Source: Paludibacteraceae bacterium (lineage in GTDB: Bacteria > Bacteroidota > Bacteroidia > Bacteroidales > Paludibacteraceae). From it: a stretch of DNA of 37,593 bases. The notes under the pieces are model-generated. The model saw only the letters and a program-made list of their open reading frames with translations. It was not told the origin of the DNA and did not search any database. A program made the translations under genes and the position numbers. Below are positions 25,139 to 34,422 of the stretch, piece by piece (the stretch's first letter is position 1; every line of letters starts with the position of its first letter). The stretch spans positions 1 to 37,593 of the forward strand of contig JAHDRA010000035.1 in assembly GCA_018433525.1 (NCBI GenBank), given 5' to 3'.

Positions 25139-25187
25139 GGTTGTCAGTATAAAATGAATATTTATTTAATTTCGTAAATGAACGGCG

Positions 25188-25195
25188 CAAATTTA
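25188..25195 (-). promoter_or_regulatory. Candidate -7 element of the ACT/paaK operon
   Basis: Minus-strand TAAATTTG (25195-25188) matches TAnnTTTG and lies 50 bases before the ACT start codon. A second minus-strand match lies in the palindrome at 25291-25313. No convincing -33 partner is seen for the nearer one. Confidence 0.4.
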
Positions 25196-25290
25196 CAACA
25201 AATTAATAAATTTGTTGGGCTTGCGTTGTAATTATTTAAAAAGGTTTATACACGATAAAAACTGAATTCGTTCTTGATAATAAAAAAATC

Positions 25291-25313
25291 TATAAATTTG
25301 TCGCAAATTTATA
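25291..25313. promoter_or_regulatory. 10-bp palindrome built from two opposed -7 elements (pabB / ACT intergenic)
   Basis: TATAAATTTG (25291-25300), TCG, then CAAATTTATA (25304-25313) is a perfect inverted repeat. Each arm contains TAAATTTG, a -7 match on its own strand. The plus-strand copy (25293-25300) lies 30 bases before the pabB ATG. It could be an operator, a bidirectional promoter, or both. Confidence 0.55.
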
Positions 25314-25330
25314 CACAAAAAAATTTTATC

Positions 25331-26326
25331 ATGTTCCCATATCCATTACTTCATAGGAACGAATTAATCCGGCAAATGAATAATTTGGGAAAATCCAACA
25401 CTCCATTTTTGTTCCTAGTGGATTTTATGGCGCAAAATGGATATATTATCAAAAATCAAGATCTGGACGACCAATATATACGATTTCAATTGTCGGATGA
25501 AAGTTTTTCCAATCAAGAAAAATCGACAAAAAATTCATTTAATTTTCAATGGAATATTCATCCCGTAAATTTTGATGAATACCAATTGAAATTTCATTTT
25601 GTAATGGAAAATATCCGATGCGGAAATTCTTTTTTACTGAATTTAACGCAGCCAACAGAAGTAAGTACCAACTTAAATTTGCTTGAATTGTATGAGTTAA
25701 GTGTTTCAAAATACAAACTATGGCTCAAAGATTTATTTACCGTTTTTTCGCCTGAAACTTTTATAAAAATTGAGGATGGAATTATTTCCACTTTTCCCAT
25801 GAAAGGAACTATTGATGCTTCTGTTGCAAATGCCGAAGATGCGATTTTGAACGACTTCAAAGAACAAGCTGAACATGCAACTATTGTAGATCTTATGCGT
25901 AATGATTTAAGTATGGTTGCCGAAAAAGTTGAAGTCAAGAAATACAGATACATCGATAAAATAATTACCAATCAAAATGAACTTTTTCAAACGAGTTCAG
26001 AAATTACAGGAGAATTACCTGAAAATTATTGTTGTTATTTGGGAAATATTATTATTTCCATGCTTCCTGCCGGTTCGATTTCGGGTGCTCCAAAACGTAA
26101 AACATTGGAAATCATCAGAGAAATTGAAGGATATGACAGAGGTTTTTATACCGGAATTTTCGGGCAATATGATGGAAAAAATTTGGATTCGGCGGTACTG
26201 ATACGCTTCATTGAGCAAAAGAACGGACAAATGATTTTCAAAAGCGGAGGAGGAATAACATCGAACAGCGAAGTTTTAAAAGAATATCGAGAAATGTTAG
26301 AAAAAGTGTATGTACCGATTTATTGA
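25331..26326 (+). CDS. pabB: Aminodeoxychorismate synthase component I
   Basis: This 331-residue chorismate-binding enzyme makes 4-amino-4-deoxychorismate for folate synthesis. The open frame begins at 25274, but I choose the ATG at 25331 (MFPYPLLHRNE), since a candidate -7 element lies within the extra part. Motifs of the chorismate-utilising domain are SFLLNLTQPTEV, FSPETFIKIEDGIISTFPMKGT, ATIVDLMRNDLSMVAEKVEV, MLPAGSISGAPKRKTLEIIREIEG and FYTGIFGQYDG. It is shorter than E. coli PabB because the N-terminal domain is reduced, as is usual for this phylum. Its last 17 bases overlap pabC. The glutaminase partner PabA is not encoded in this window. Confidence 0.92.
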   Translation: MFPYPLLHRNELIRQMNNLGKSNTPFLFLVDFMAQNGYIIKNQDLDDQYIRFQLSDESFSNQEKSTKNSFNFQWNIHPVNFDEYQLKFHFVMENIRCGNSFLLNLTQPTEVSTNLNLLELYELSVSKYKLWLKDLFTVFSPETFIKIEDGIISTFPMKGTIDASVANAEDAILNDFKEQAEHATIVDLMRNDLSMVAEKVEVKKYRYIDKIITNQNELFQTSSEITGELPENYCCYLGNIIISMLPAGSISGAPKRKTLEIIREIEGYDRGFYTGIFGQYDGKNLDSAVLIRFIEQKNGQMIFKSGGGITSNSEVLKEYREMLEKVYVPIY

Positions 26327-26906
26327 ATCCATAAAACTGTTGGATGGAAATTTTTATCGCCTCAAATTTCATCAGAAGAGAATGAATATTTGTTCGGAAT
26401 TATTTTATCCGAATGACGATTTTATTCATCTCCAATCGGCTTTAACCGATTCACATCCACCACAAAAGGGTTTATTCAAATGCAAAGTTACGTTTGAATC
26501 TAAAATTTTGAAGATAGAATATTTACCATACAAAAAAAAGGAAATTAATTCTCTTCGCATAGTACATACCCAGATAGAATCACATCCTTATAAAAAGGAA
26601 GATCGTACAGATTTTAACGCAGCATTCGATATGAGAGGAAATTATGATGACGTTTTGTTGGTGAAAAACGGCTTATTGACAGATACTTCTATTTGCAATA
26701 TTGCCCTTTTTGACGGTTTTTCTTGGCAAACGCCAACCAAACCATTGATTTATGGAGTTAATAGAGCTAATTTGTTAGAAGAAGGAAAGATTTTCGAAAA
26801 AGATATTAAACTTAGCGATTTGCAAAATTATTCTGCCATTAGGCTTTTTAATGCTTTGATCGAATTTGGAGAAATTGAATTGAATATCAGCAATATACAC
26901 TTTTAA
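26310..26906 (+). CDS. pabC: Class IV aminotransferase, probable aminodeoxychorismate lyase
   Basis: This is a 198-residue class IV PLP enzyme, short compared with the usual 270-300 residues but typical of a compact Bacteroidota form. Recognisable pieces are LLDGNFYRLKFHQKRM (substrate-side N-terminus), the lysine-containing HPYKKEDR (candidate Schiff-base Lys), and the cofactor-binding region LLTDTSICNIALFDGFSWQTP ending PLIYGVNRANLLEEGKI. Overlap with pabB in another frame implies coupled expression, and this context supports conversion of aminodeoxychorismate to 4-aminobenzoate plus pyruvate. A branched-chain or D-amino acid aminotransferase role is less likely but cannot be excluded. Confidence 0.82.
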   Translation: MYRFIESIKLLDGNFYRLKFHQKRMNICSELFYPNDDFIHLQSALTDSHPPQKGLFKCKVTFESKILKIEYLPYKKKEINSLRIVHTQIESHPYKKEDRTDFNAAFDMRGNYDDVLLVKNGLLTDTSICNIALFDGFSWQTPTKPLIYGVNRANLLEEGKIFEKDIKLSDLQNYSAIRLFNALIEFGEIELNISNIHF

Positions 26907-26984
26907 AAAAGAAAAATTGTAAATTTTTTTAGTGCTAAAATTGAGAATTGAAACAAAACAACAGAAAAAAATTTCACTTTATAT

Positions 26985-27014
26985 TTTGCATTTAGAAAAA
27001 TTGCAGTATCTTTG
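26985..27014 (+). promoter_or_regulatory. Promoter of the leu operon
   Basis: TTTG (26985-26988), an 18-bp spacer, and TATCTTTG (27007-27014), an exact TAnnTTTG -7 element. Predicted transcription starts near 27020, about 20 bases before the leader peptide ATG. Confidence 0.65.
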
Positions 27015-27041
27015 CGAAAAATTTACAAATTAAAACAAAAC

Positions 27042-27110
27042 ATGAAACTGAATTCTCTACATACTTTGCTAAGCAGCATTATTCTACTTTTGGCAAAAGA
27101 GCAGAAGTGA
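27042..27110 (+). CDS. leuL: leu operon leader peptide
   Basis: This 22-codon open frame reads MKLNSLHTLLSSIILLL then AKEQK and stops at TGA (27108-27110). Seven of 22 residues are Leu and two are Ile; the densest run (Ile-Ile-Leu-Leu-Leu) ends 5 codons before the stop. It lies directly after the operon promoter and before a terminator and leuA, the defining layout of an amino-acid attenuator. It probably has no function as a protein. Ribosome stalling at Leu codons when charged tRNA-Leu is scarce would leave 27105-27111 free to pair with the terminator's 5' side. Confidence 0.8.
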   Translation: MKLNSLHTLLSSIILLLAKEQK

Positions 27111-27180
27111 GTTTGGTATGTAGATATGATAACCGATTTTATTTGAAAAACCTTTCTCACTTAATGTAAGAAAGGTTTTT
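27087..27180 (+). promoter_or_regulatory. Leucine attenuator (alternative RNA structures)
   Basis: Three elements are visible. (1) A small hairpin CTTTT-GGC-AAAAG (27087-27099) over the last Leu codons, which may be the base of a pause structure. (2) AAGTGAG (27105-27111), spanning the leader stop codon. (3) CTCACTT (27156-27162), its exact complement, located at the end of the terminator's 5' arm and in its loop. Pairing of 2 with 3 excludes the full terminator. A ribosome at the stop codon would cover element 2 and allow termination; one stalled on upstream Leu codons would not. Confidence 0.7.
27146..27180 (+). terminator. Attenuator terminator before leuA
   Basis: Arms AAAAACCTTTCT (27146-27157) and AGAAAGGTTTTT (27169-27180) form a 12-bp stem with an 11-base loop. 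The 3' arm ends in a T-run, 62 bases before the leuA ATG. Confidence 0.85.
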
Positions 27181-27242
27181 TACTTTATTATAGTAATGAT
27201 AAAATTAACCAACTTTGAGTTACAATTCAAAAAACAAAAAAT

Positions 27243-28736
27243 ATGGACAGATTATTTATTTTTGACACGACTTTACGTGACGGCGAACAAGTTCCAGGTT
27301 GCCAACTCAATACTGTCGAAAAAATTGAAGTAGCAAAAGCGCTTGAAAATTTAGGAGTTGACGTTATAGAAGCGGGCTTTCCCGTTTCGAGTCCCGGCGA
27401 TTTCAATTCGGTCGTAGAAATTTCAAAAACTGTTACTTGGCCGGTTATTTGTGCCCTGACCCGCGCCGTAGAAAAAGACATTGAAGTGGCAGCAGAAGCA
27501 CTTCAATATGCCAAGAAGAAAAGAATTCACACCGGCATAGGAACTTCAGAATATCATATCCGTTACAAGTTCAATTCCAATCAGGAAGAAATTCTGGAAC
27601 GCTCGATAGCAGCAGTAAAATATGCAAAAAAATTTGTTGAGGACGTGGAATTTTATTGTGAAGATGCCGGCAGAACTGAAAATGAGTATCTTGCACGCGT
27701 AGTAGAAGCCGTAATCAAAGCCGGAGCTACTGTTGTCAATATTCCCGACACCACAGGATATTGCCTCCCTTGGGAATATGGTGAAAAAATCAAATATCTA
27801 ATGGAACATGTGGATGGTATTCACAAAGCCATAATTTCTACACATTGTCATAACGATTTGGGTATGGCAACTGCCAACACCATTTCAGGAATCATGAATG
27901 GAGCACGTCAAGCCGAAGTTACCATAAACGGTATCGGAGAACGTGCAGGAAACACAGCTTTGGAAGAAATTGCCATGATTTTGAAATGTCATAAAAAACT
28001 GAATATCGAAACACAAATCAATACCAAAAAGATTTATTCAACCAGCCGTCTGGTTTCAAATTTAATGAATATGCCCGTTCAGCCCAATAAAGCAGTAGTT
28101 GGTAGAAATGCTTTTGCTCATTCTTCGGGAATTCACCAAGACGGCGTATTGAAAAACAGGGAGAATTACGAAATTATGAATCCAGAAGACGTAGGTATTG
28201 ATCACAATTCAATAGTGTTGACAGCACGGAGCGGACGTGCCGCCTTGAAACACAGACTGAATACTTTGGGTGTGGAATTGGCAGATAAAAAACTGGATGC
28301 TGTTTATGAAGAATTTCTGAAGTTGGCCGACAAGAAAAAAGATATAAACGACGATGATTTGCTGATGCTTGCCGGTAAAGAAAGGACAGAGAAAGAACGT
28401 ATAAAACTCGACTATTTACAGGTAACTTCCGGTGTGGGTGTGAAACCGGTAGCAAGTATCGGACTCATTATCGGCAGTGAAAAATTTGAAGCCGCTTCAG
28501 CAGGAAATGGGCCGGTTGATGCAGCCATCAAGGCTTTGAAAAAAATTATCAACCGAGAAATGACATTGCAGGAATTTACCATTCAGGCCATCAATAAAGG
28601 AAGCGATGATGTGGGTAAAGTTCACATGCAGGTTGAGCACGAAAATGTGGTTTATTATGGATTTGGAGCCAACACCGATATTGTTGCTGCTTCCGTTGAA
28701 GCATATATCGACGCCATTAATAAATTTGTTGAATAA
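27243..28736 (+). CDS. leuA: 2-isopropylmalate synthase
   Basis: This 497-residue enzyme condenses 3-methyl-2-oxobutanoate with acetyl-CoA, the first step of leucine synthesis. The HMGL-type barrel begins [15 protein letters not shown] (metal-binding Asp8), continues [16 protein letters not shown], and has the metal histidines in [11 protein letters not shown], then GIGERAGN. The C-terminal regulatory LeuA-dimer domain (about 385-497) contains [15 protein letters not shown] and [17 protein letters not shown], suggesting feedback inhibition by leucine. Length is normal. It is the first structural gene behind the attenuator. Confidence 0.95.
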   Translation: MDRLFIFDTTLRDGEQVPGCQLNTVEKIEVAKALENLGVDVIEAGFPVSSPGDFNSVVEISKTVTWPVICALTRAVEKDIEVAAEALQYAKKKRIHTGIGTSEYHIRYKFNSNQEEILERSIAAVKYAKKFVEDVEFYCEDAGRTENEYLARVVEAVIKAGATVVNIPDTTGYCLPWEYGEKIKYLMEHVDGIHKAIISTHCHNDLGMATANTISGIMNGARQAEVTINGIGERAGNTALEEIAMILKCHKKLNIETQINTKKIYSTSRLVSNLMNMPVQPNKAVVGRNAFAHSSGIHQDGVLKNRENYEIMNPEDVGIDHNSIVLTARSGRAALKHRLNTLGVELADKKLDAVYEEFLKLADKKKDINDDDLLMLAGKERTEKERIKLDYLQVTSGVGVKPVASIGLIIGSEKFEAASAGNGPVDAAIKALKKIINREMTLQEFTIQAINKGSDDVGKVHMQVEHENVVYYGFGANTDIVAASVEAYIDAINKFVE

Positions 28737-28895
28737 TTATGTTCGGCAACTAAACATTTTTGTGTTTTCAAATGTTGCAAAAGTAAAATTATTTTACCGA
28801 AAAAATAATTAAAATACATATTTAAAAAATGATTTTTATTTTATTGTCAATCAAAAGAAAACAAAATCTTTTTTCGTTACACAAATCAAAAAAAC

Positions 28896-30296
28896 ATGAA
28901 TACATTATTTGATAAAATTTGGGATGCTCATGTGGTTTCCACGATTGAAAACGGGCCTACTATTTTGTATATCGACAGGCATTATGTTCACGAAGTTACA
29001 AGCCCACAGGCTTTTAATGGATTGAGAGCAAGAGGATTGAAAGTTTTTCGTCCGTTACAAACCACTTTGACTGCCGACCACAATATTCCTACTCTTCATC
29101 AGGATCAGCCGGTGAAAGACCCTGTTTCACGAAATCAGCTGGATACATTTGAGAAAAATGCCAGAGACTTTCAGCTACCCTTGTTTTTCCCTATGGGACA
29201 TGAAAAAAATGGTGTGGTTCATATTATTGGTCCTGAAAATGGTTTTACTCAGCCCGGAATGACCATAGTTTGCGGCGACAGCCATACTTCAACTCACGGC
29301 GCTTTTGGTGCCATCGCTTTTGGAATTGGAACCAGCGAAGTTGAAATGGTGTTGGCTACACAATGTATTTTGCAAACACGTCCCAAAACCATGCGTATCA
29401 CTTTTGACGGAAAATTGAATAAAGGAGTAACCGCAAAAGATTTGGCACTTTACATGATTTCAAAACTTTCGACAGGTGGAGCGACAGGATATTTTGTCGA
29501 ATATGCCGGCGAAGCTATTCGCAATATGAATATGGAAGAGCGAATGACCGTTTGCAACCTGAGTATTGAAATGGGAGCACGTGGAGGCATGATTGCACCC
29601 GACGAAACAACTTTTGCCTACTTGAAAAACCGCGAATTTGCTCCCAAAGGGGAAGAATGGAATAAAAAACTTGCTTACTGGAAAACTTTGTATTCTGACC
29701 AAGATGCTGTTTTCGACAAGGAATATACTTTCGACGCCTCCGAAATTTCTCCAATGATTACTTATGGAACCAATCCCGGTATGGGCATGGGTATTGATCA
29801 AACTATTCCAACTTTGGAACAGGTGGACGAAGCCGGGAGAATTTCTTTTGAAAAAGCATTGAACTATATGGGATTTCGTCCCGGTGAAAAATTACTCGGC
29901 AAACCAATTGACTACGTATTTTTAGGAAGCTGTACCAATGGACGAATTGAAGACTTCCGCACATTTGCACAATTTGTAAAAGGGAAAAAGAAAGCCGACA
30001 ATGTTGTAGCTTGGCTGGTACCCGGAAGCAGAAAAGTGGAAAAACAAATTCACGATGAGGGCTTGCATGAAATTCTAATGGAAGCAGGCTTTGAGTTACG
30101 TCAACCGGGATGTTCTGCCTGTTTGGCGATGAATGACGACAAGGTTCCGGCCGGAAAATATGCCGTATCTACTTCCAACCGAAACTTTGAAGGACGTCAG
30201 GGACCGGGCGCTCGAACTATCCTTGCCGGACCACTGGTGGCCGCTGCTGCTGCCGTTACGGGGAAAATTACCGATCCCAGAGAATTTTTATCTTAA
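28896..30296 (+). CDS. leuC: 3-isopropylmalate dehydratase large subunit
   Basis: This 466-residue aconitase-family subunit forms an isomerase with LeuD that converts 2- to 3-isopropylmalate. The [4Fe-4S] ligands are at family positions: Cys346 in LGSCTNGR, and Cys406 and Cys409 in GCSACLAMN. Other family segments are [24 protein letters not shown] and RGGMIAPDE. It follows leuA after 159 bases that hold no recognised terminator. The same subunit pair could also handle citramalate/methylmalate. Confidence 0.97.
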   Translation: MNTLFDKIWDAHVVSTIENGPTILYIDRHYVHEVTSPQAFNGLRARGLKVFRPLQTTLTADHNIPTLHQDQPVKDPVSRNQLDTFEKNARDFQLPLFFPMGHEKNGVVHIIGPENGFTQPGMTIVCGDSHTSTHGAFGAIAFGIGTSEVEMVLATQCILQTRPKTMRITFDGKLNKGVTAKDLALYMISKLSTGGATGYFVEYAGEAIRNMNMEERMTVCNLSIEMGARGGMIAPDETTFAYLKNREFAPKGEEWNKKLAYWKTLYSDQDAVFDKEYTFDASEISPMITYGTNPGMGMGIDQTIPTLEQVDEAGRISFEKALNYMGFRPGEKLLGKPIDYVFLGSCTNGRIEDFRTFAQFVKGKKKADNVVAWLVPGSRKVEKQIHDEGLHEILMEAGFELRQPGCSACLAMNDDKVPAGKYAVSTSNRNFEGRQGPGARTILAGPLVAAAAAVTGKITDPREFLS

Positions 30297-30386
30297 AACC
30301 AATTTATTCATTTAATAAAAAATCAAAAAAAATTGATTGGCATCAGTATAAATATTACACTGTAAATCAATTAAAAAAGAAATATT

Positions 30387-30977
30387 ATGGAAAAGTTTGT
30401 TAAACTGACATCAACTGTTGTTCCACTTCCTATCGAAAATGTGGATACAGATCAAATTATACCGGCAAGATTTCTAAAAGCGACCAACAAGGATGGTTTT
30501 GGAGATCATCTTTTTGCCGATTGGCGTTACAATAAGGACGGAAGTCCCAAAGCCGATTTTGTTCTCAACAATCCTACCTATAAAGGTTCTATTTTGGTAG
30601 CGGGAAAAAATTTCGGTTCAGGTTCAAGCCGCGAACATGCAGCATGGGCCATAGCCGGTTATGGATTTAAGGTAGTGGTTTCAAGTTTTTTTGCTGACAT
30701 TTTCAAAAATAACGCATTAAACAACGGCGTATTGCCGGTAGTTGTTACACCAGAATTTTTAAACGAAATATTTCAATCTGTCAGTGAAAATCCCAATATG
30801 ACCTTAACGGTTGATCTCGAAAATCAGACTATTACCAACAATGCAACCGGCAAATCCGAAAAATTCGATATCAATGTGTACAAAAAGGAATGTCTGATAA
30901 AAGGCCTTGACGATATAGACTATTTGCTTAGCAAAAAGGATTTGATTGAAGCATATGAAGCTTCCAGAACTTTTTAA
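30387..30977 (+). CDS. leuD: 3-isopropylmalate dehydratase small subunit
   Basis: This 196-residue swivel-domain subunit completes the isomerase with LeuC. Characteristic segments are [14 protein letters not shown] near the N-terminus, [17 protein letters not shown] (substrate-binding loop), and [20 protein letters not shown]. Length is standard. It starts 90 bases after leuC in the same transcript. Confidence 0.97.
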   Translation: MEKFVKLTSTVVPLPIENVDTDQIIPARFLKATNKDGFGDHLFADWRYNKDGSPKADFVLNNPTYKGSILVAGKNFGSGSSREHAAWAIAGYGFKVVVSSFFADIFKNNALNNGVLPVVVTPEFLNEIFQSVSENPNMTLTVDLENQTITNNATGKSEKFDINVYKKECLIKGLDDIDYLLSKKDLIEAYEASRTF

Positions 30978-31040
30978 GTTTTAAATTTTAATTTTTTTAT
31001 TCAATTTTTCTCCTTTTGGGGAAATTTCAAAGCAAGCTTT

Positions 31041-32582
31041 ATGGTAGAAATAATGGATACAACCCTGCGTGATGGCGAACAAACTTCAGGAGTTTCGTTC
31101 TCAGCTCAGGAAAAATTGAGTATTGCCAGAATGCTGTTGCAGGAAATGTGTGTAGATAGGATTGAAATTGCTTCTGCACGCGTTTCGGAAGGTGAATTTG
31201 ACACTGTCAAAAAAATATGTCAATGGGCACGAAATAATGGTTATATCGACAAGATTGAAGTTTTGGGGTTTGTTGATGGAAAAGATTCACTCAACTGGAT
31301 TCAATCGGCCGGCGGAAAAGTTGTCAATCTCCTTTCAAAAGGTTCGTTAAAGCATTGCACTTATCAGTTGAAAAAAACGCCCGAGCAACATGTTACCGAT
31401 ATTAAACAGATAATTGCCCATGCAACGGAAATGGGAATTTCTGTCAATCTTTATTTGGAAGACTGGTCGAATGGGATGAAAGATTCGGAAGATTATGTAT
31501 ATTTTCTGATGGATGCTCTGAAATCCGAAAACATTAAACGTTTCATGTTACCTGATACGTTGGGAGTGCTTAATCCTGAGGATACAAAAAACTTTTGCAA
31601 AAAAATGATTGAGCGTTATCCCAATTTACATTTCGACTTTCATGCACACAATGATTACGATTTGGCTGTTGCAAATGTTTTTGAAGCAGTAAAAGTCGGT
31701 GTAAAAGGCGTTCATACCACTGTCAACGGTTTGGGAGAAAGAGCCGGAAATGCTCCATTGACAAGTGTTTTGGCTGTACTTCACGATCATTTGAAAATAA
31801 AGACCAATTTACGTGAAGACAAAGCTTATGCGTTGAGTAAAATGGTTGAAACCTATTCCGGTATTCGTATTCCGCACAACAAGCCACTTATCGGCGAAAA
31901 TGTATTCACGCAGGTTGCCGGCGTTCATGCCGATGGAGACAACAAGAGAAATCTCTACTTTAACGATTTGCTTCCGGAAAGATTTGGTCGTGAAAGACAG
32001 TATGCTTTGGGGAAAACATCCGGCAAGGCAAATATTTTGAAAAATCTTCAGCAATTGGGCATTGACCTTGATGACAACATTTTGCGAAAAGTTACAGAAC
32101 GTGTTATTGAGTTGGGGGACAAAAAACAGCTCACCACTATGGAAGATCTTCCTTACATTGTATCTGATGTACTCAACGAACAGGAAGAACAATCCATTAA
32201 ACTGCTCAATTATTCGCTATCCATAACTTATGGATTACGCCCTGTTGCGACGGTAAAAATGGAAATAAACGGAGAAGTATATGAACAGACGGCTGCCGGC
32301 GATGGACAATACAATGCTGTTTCCAAAGCCATGTGGAAAATTTATAAAATTCTGAATAAACCAACACCCGAATTGCTTGATTATGAAGTGGTAATTCCAC
32401 CTGGTGGTCAAACAAACGCTATCGTTCAAACAATTATTACATGGAAATTCAATCAAGTTATTTTCAAAACCAGAGGATTGGATCGAGACCAGACCATTGC
32501 AGCCATCAAGGCTACCATGAAAATGCTGAATCTGATCGAAGGCGGTAAATTACGTTCAAATAAATATACAGATTTACCTTAA
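31041..32582 (+). CDS. Second 2-isopropylmalate synthase-family enzyme, possible citramalate synthase
   Basis: This 513-residue HMGL-type synthase differs clearly from the LeuA encoded 3.8 kb upstream. It has [18 protein letters not shown] at the start, then MCVDRIEIASARVSEGEFD where LeuA has an [15 protein letters not shown] segment. It keeps the metal histidines (DFHAHNDYDLA) and GLGERAGNAPL, and carries its own LeuA-dimer domain (SITYGLRPVATVKMEINGEVYE, TRGLDRDQTIAAIKATMKMLN). The altered substrate-side segment suggests a different 2-oxo acid. Citramalate synthase (pyruvate plus acetyl-CoA, leading to isoleucine) is the most economical guess, because LeuCD and LeuB encoded on either side could finish that route. 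A second isopropylmalate synthase or a homocitrate-type synthase are alternatives. Confidence 0.8.
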   Translation: MVEIMDTTLRDGEQTSGVSFSAQEKLSIARMLLQEMCVDRIEIASARVSEGEFDTVKKICQWARNNGYIDKIEVLGFVDGKDSLNWIQSAGGKVVNLLSKGSLKHCTYQLKKTPEQHVTDIKQIIAHATEMGISVNLYLEDWSNGMKDSEDYVYFLMDALKSENIKRFMLPDTLGVLNPEDTKNFCKKMIERYPNLHFDFHAHNDYDLAVANVFEAVKVGVKGVHTTVNGLGERAGNAPLTSVLAVLHDHLKIKTNLREDKAYALSKMVETYSGIRIPHNKPLIGENVFTQVAGVHADGDNKRNLYFNDLLPERFGRERQYALGKTSGKANILKNLQQLGIDLDDNILRKVTERVIELGDKKQLTTMEDLPYIVSDVLNEQEEQSIKLLNYSLSITYGLRPVATVKMEINGEVYEQTAAGDGQYNAVSKAMWKIYKILNKPTPELLDYEVVIPPGGQTNAIVQTIITWKFNQVIFKTRGLDRDQTIAAIKATMKMLNLIEGGKLRSNKYTDLP

Positions 32583-32691
32583 TTCTTTATTTTGAAAAAT
32601 ATTATACTGCATCGTGCGAAAGTTCAGAAATTATGCTCATTTTTGTAAAGAGTAAGAAAAAAAGAAAATCACTTTAAAAACAATAAATAAA

Positions 32692-33771
32692 ATGGGAAAA
32701 AATATTAATATCGCCGTTTTGCCGGGTGATGGTATTGGTCCGGAAATTATCGATCAGGCATTGAAAGTAACAGAAGCTGTTTGTAACAAATTTCAACATG
32801 ACCTCACTTACGAATTTGGACTAGTTGGAGCTTGTGCCATTGATGAAGTTGGAGAACCATACCCCAAAGCAACACATGAGTTGTGTATGCAATCCGATGC
32901 TGTACTTTTTGGAGCCATAGGAAATCCGAAATACGATAATGATCCTTCTGCTAAAGTGCGTCCCGAGCAGGGTTTGCTTAAAATGAGAAAAGAACTGGGA
33001 TTGTATGCCAACATTCGGCCGGTAAATACTTTCCCTTCACTGGTTGAAAAATCTCCATTGCGAGCAGAATTGGTGGACGGAGCCGATTTTATTTGCATCC
33101 GCGAATTAACGGGAGGAATCTATTTTGGCCGTCCTCAAGGAAGAAGCGAAGATGGAAGTACGGCTTATGATACCTGTATTTACACACGGGAAGAAATTGA
33201 AAGAATTGTTCATTTGGCTTATCGCTTTGCTGCACAACGTCGCAAAAAAGTAACTATGGTTGATAAAGCCAATATTTTGGCTACTTCTCGACTTTGGAGA
33301 CAAATAACTCAGGAAATTTCGGCTCAATATCCGGTTGTGGAAACAGAATACATGTTTGTCGACAATGCGGCAATGCGGATTATACAGTCGCCAAAAAATT
33401 TCGATGTAGTGGTAACGGAAAATCTCTTTGGCGATATTCTTACCGACGAAGCTTCAGTGATTACCGGTTCGTTGGGAATGTTGCCATCTGCTTCCATTGG
33501 TGTTCATACTTCACTTTTTGAGCCAATTCATGGTTCCTATCCGCAAGCAGCGGGTAAAAATATAGCCAATCCAATGGCAGCCATCCTTTCGGCGGCTTTA
33601 ATGTTTGAATATGCTTTTGTGTTGAAAGAGGAAGGTGCTTTGATTCGCGAAGCCGTTTCGGCATGTATCGAAGCCGGCGTGGTAACCGAAGATATTGCCA
33701 ACGGTCAAAAAGCATACAAAACTACTGAGGTTGGACAATGGATAGTTAATTACATCGATAATAAAAAATAA
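32692..33771 (+). CDS. leuB: 3-isopropylmalate dehydrogenase
   Basis: This 359-residue NAD-dependent beta-decarboxylating dehydrogenase has the nucleotide/metal features [11 protein letters not shown], the substrate-binding arginine region [37 protein letters not shown], the catalytic lysine in [10 protein letters not shown], and the metal aspartates in [25 protein letters not shown]-type residues follow in [18 protein letters not shown]. It closes the leu operon, 109 bases after the second synthase and just ahead of a terminator. Confidence 0.97.
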   Translation: MGKNINIAVLPGDGIGPEIIDQALKVTEAVCNKFQHDLTYEFGLVGACAIDEVGEPYPKATHELCMQSDAVLFGAIGNPKYDNDPSAKVRPEQGLLKMRKELGLYANIRPVNTFPSLVEKSPLRAELVDGADFICIRELTGGIYFGRPQGRSEDGSTAYDTCIYTREEIERIVHLAYRFAAQRRKKVTMVDKANILATSRLWRQITQEISAQYPVVETEYMFVDNAAMRIIQSPKNFDVVVTENLFGDILTDEASVITGSLGMLPSASIGVHTSLFEPIHGSYPQAAGKNIANPMAAILSAALMFEYAFVLKEEGALIREAVSACIEAGVVTEDIANGQKAYKTTEVGQWIVNYIDNKK

Positions 33772-33797
33772 AATAAGATTTATAATCTTTGCTTCAG

Positions 33798-33829
33798 GCG
33801 GACTTTAATGATTAAGGTTCGCTTTTTTT
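33798..33829 (+). terminator. Terminator of the leu operon
   Basis: An 11-bp stem with two G-U pairs (33798-33808 with 33812-33822) and a 3-base loop is followed by seven T residues. It overlaps the stop of the convergent YiiX-like gene, which ends at 33805. Confidence 0.75.
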
Positions 33830-34422
33830 ATAAAAAAGACTTTATCGAAATACTTGGTATTCAGAAATATAGAAAATTTTGGAAACTCATTGCCCGAAGA
33901 AAGATTGATCCCGAATTGTTTGTTTATGATGTGAATGGGAAGTTCTGTACAGAAAAATGAAGAAGAATCTTTTAAATCATAATTATTGTCAAAAGGGATT
34001 TGTTTTAAAAGATAATAGTGAGCCCATTTGCCAATAATTTGAGCGGAATCTTTTTTGAACCTGACAACCTGTACCGTTTCAATACGACTGTCGGCCATAA
34101 ATTTTTTAAGCGTGCAACTTTGCATGCCATCTTTTTCCGAAACTGCTTTTGAAAGGGAATGAATAACGTACACGGTATGATTGGCATCAATATAAATAAT
34201 GCCACAATGCGAAACGTCAATCGTATCGTTCAATTTAGCCGCTATTATGTTGCTGACAAGCCCGTAACTTTTTCGTAAAATTATGTCGCCGCTACGAAGA
34301 TAATTGGTAATATAAGTATCTGAATTTTCAATTTTTGTCGGAGAATGGCAACTCTCCGGCAAAAATTGAAAACACGACAACAAAAGAAAGCAAATTATTT
34401 GAGCTTGTAATCTACCAGCCAC
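33805..34422 (-). CDS. YiiX/YebB-like permuted papain-fold protein, probable lipoprotein
   Basis: This 205-residue protein has a hydrophobic N-terminus with a possible lipobox (FLPESC, Cys25). It then has the circularly permuted NlpC/P60-type pattern of YiiX proteins: SGDIILRKSYG, the catalytic His in DVSHCGIIYID (His72) and the catalytic Cys in SSFFCTEL (Cys158). The fold hydrolyses amide or thioester bonds, often in cell-wall peptides or lipids; the substrate here is unknown. The only suitable start is GTG at 34422, inside the end of the preceding DUF4878 gene (28-base overlap), suggesting coupled translation. Confidence 0.8.
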   Translation of the reverse strand: MAGRLQAQIICFLLLSCFQFLPESCHSPTKIENSDTYITNYLRSGDIILRKSYGLVSNIIAAKLNDTIDVSHCGIIYIDANHTVYVIHSLSKAVSEKDGMQSCTLKKFMADSRIETVQVVRFKKDSAQIIGKWAHYYLLKQIPFDNNYDLKDSSSFFCTELPIHIINKQFGINLSSGNEFPKFSIFLNTKYFDKVFFIKKANLNH

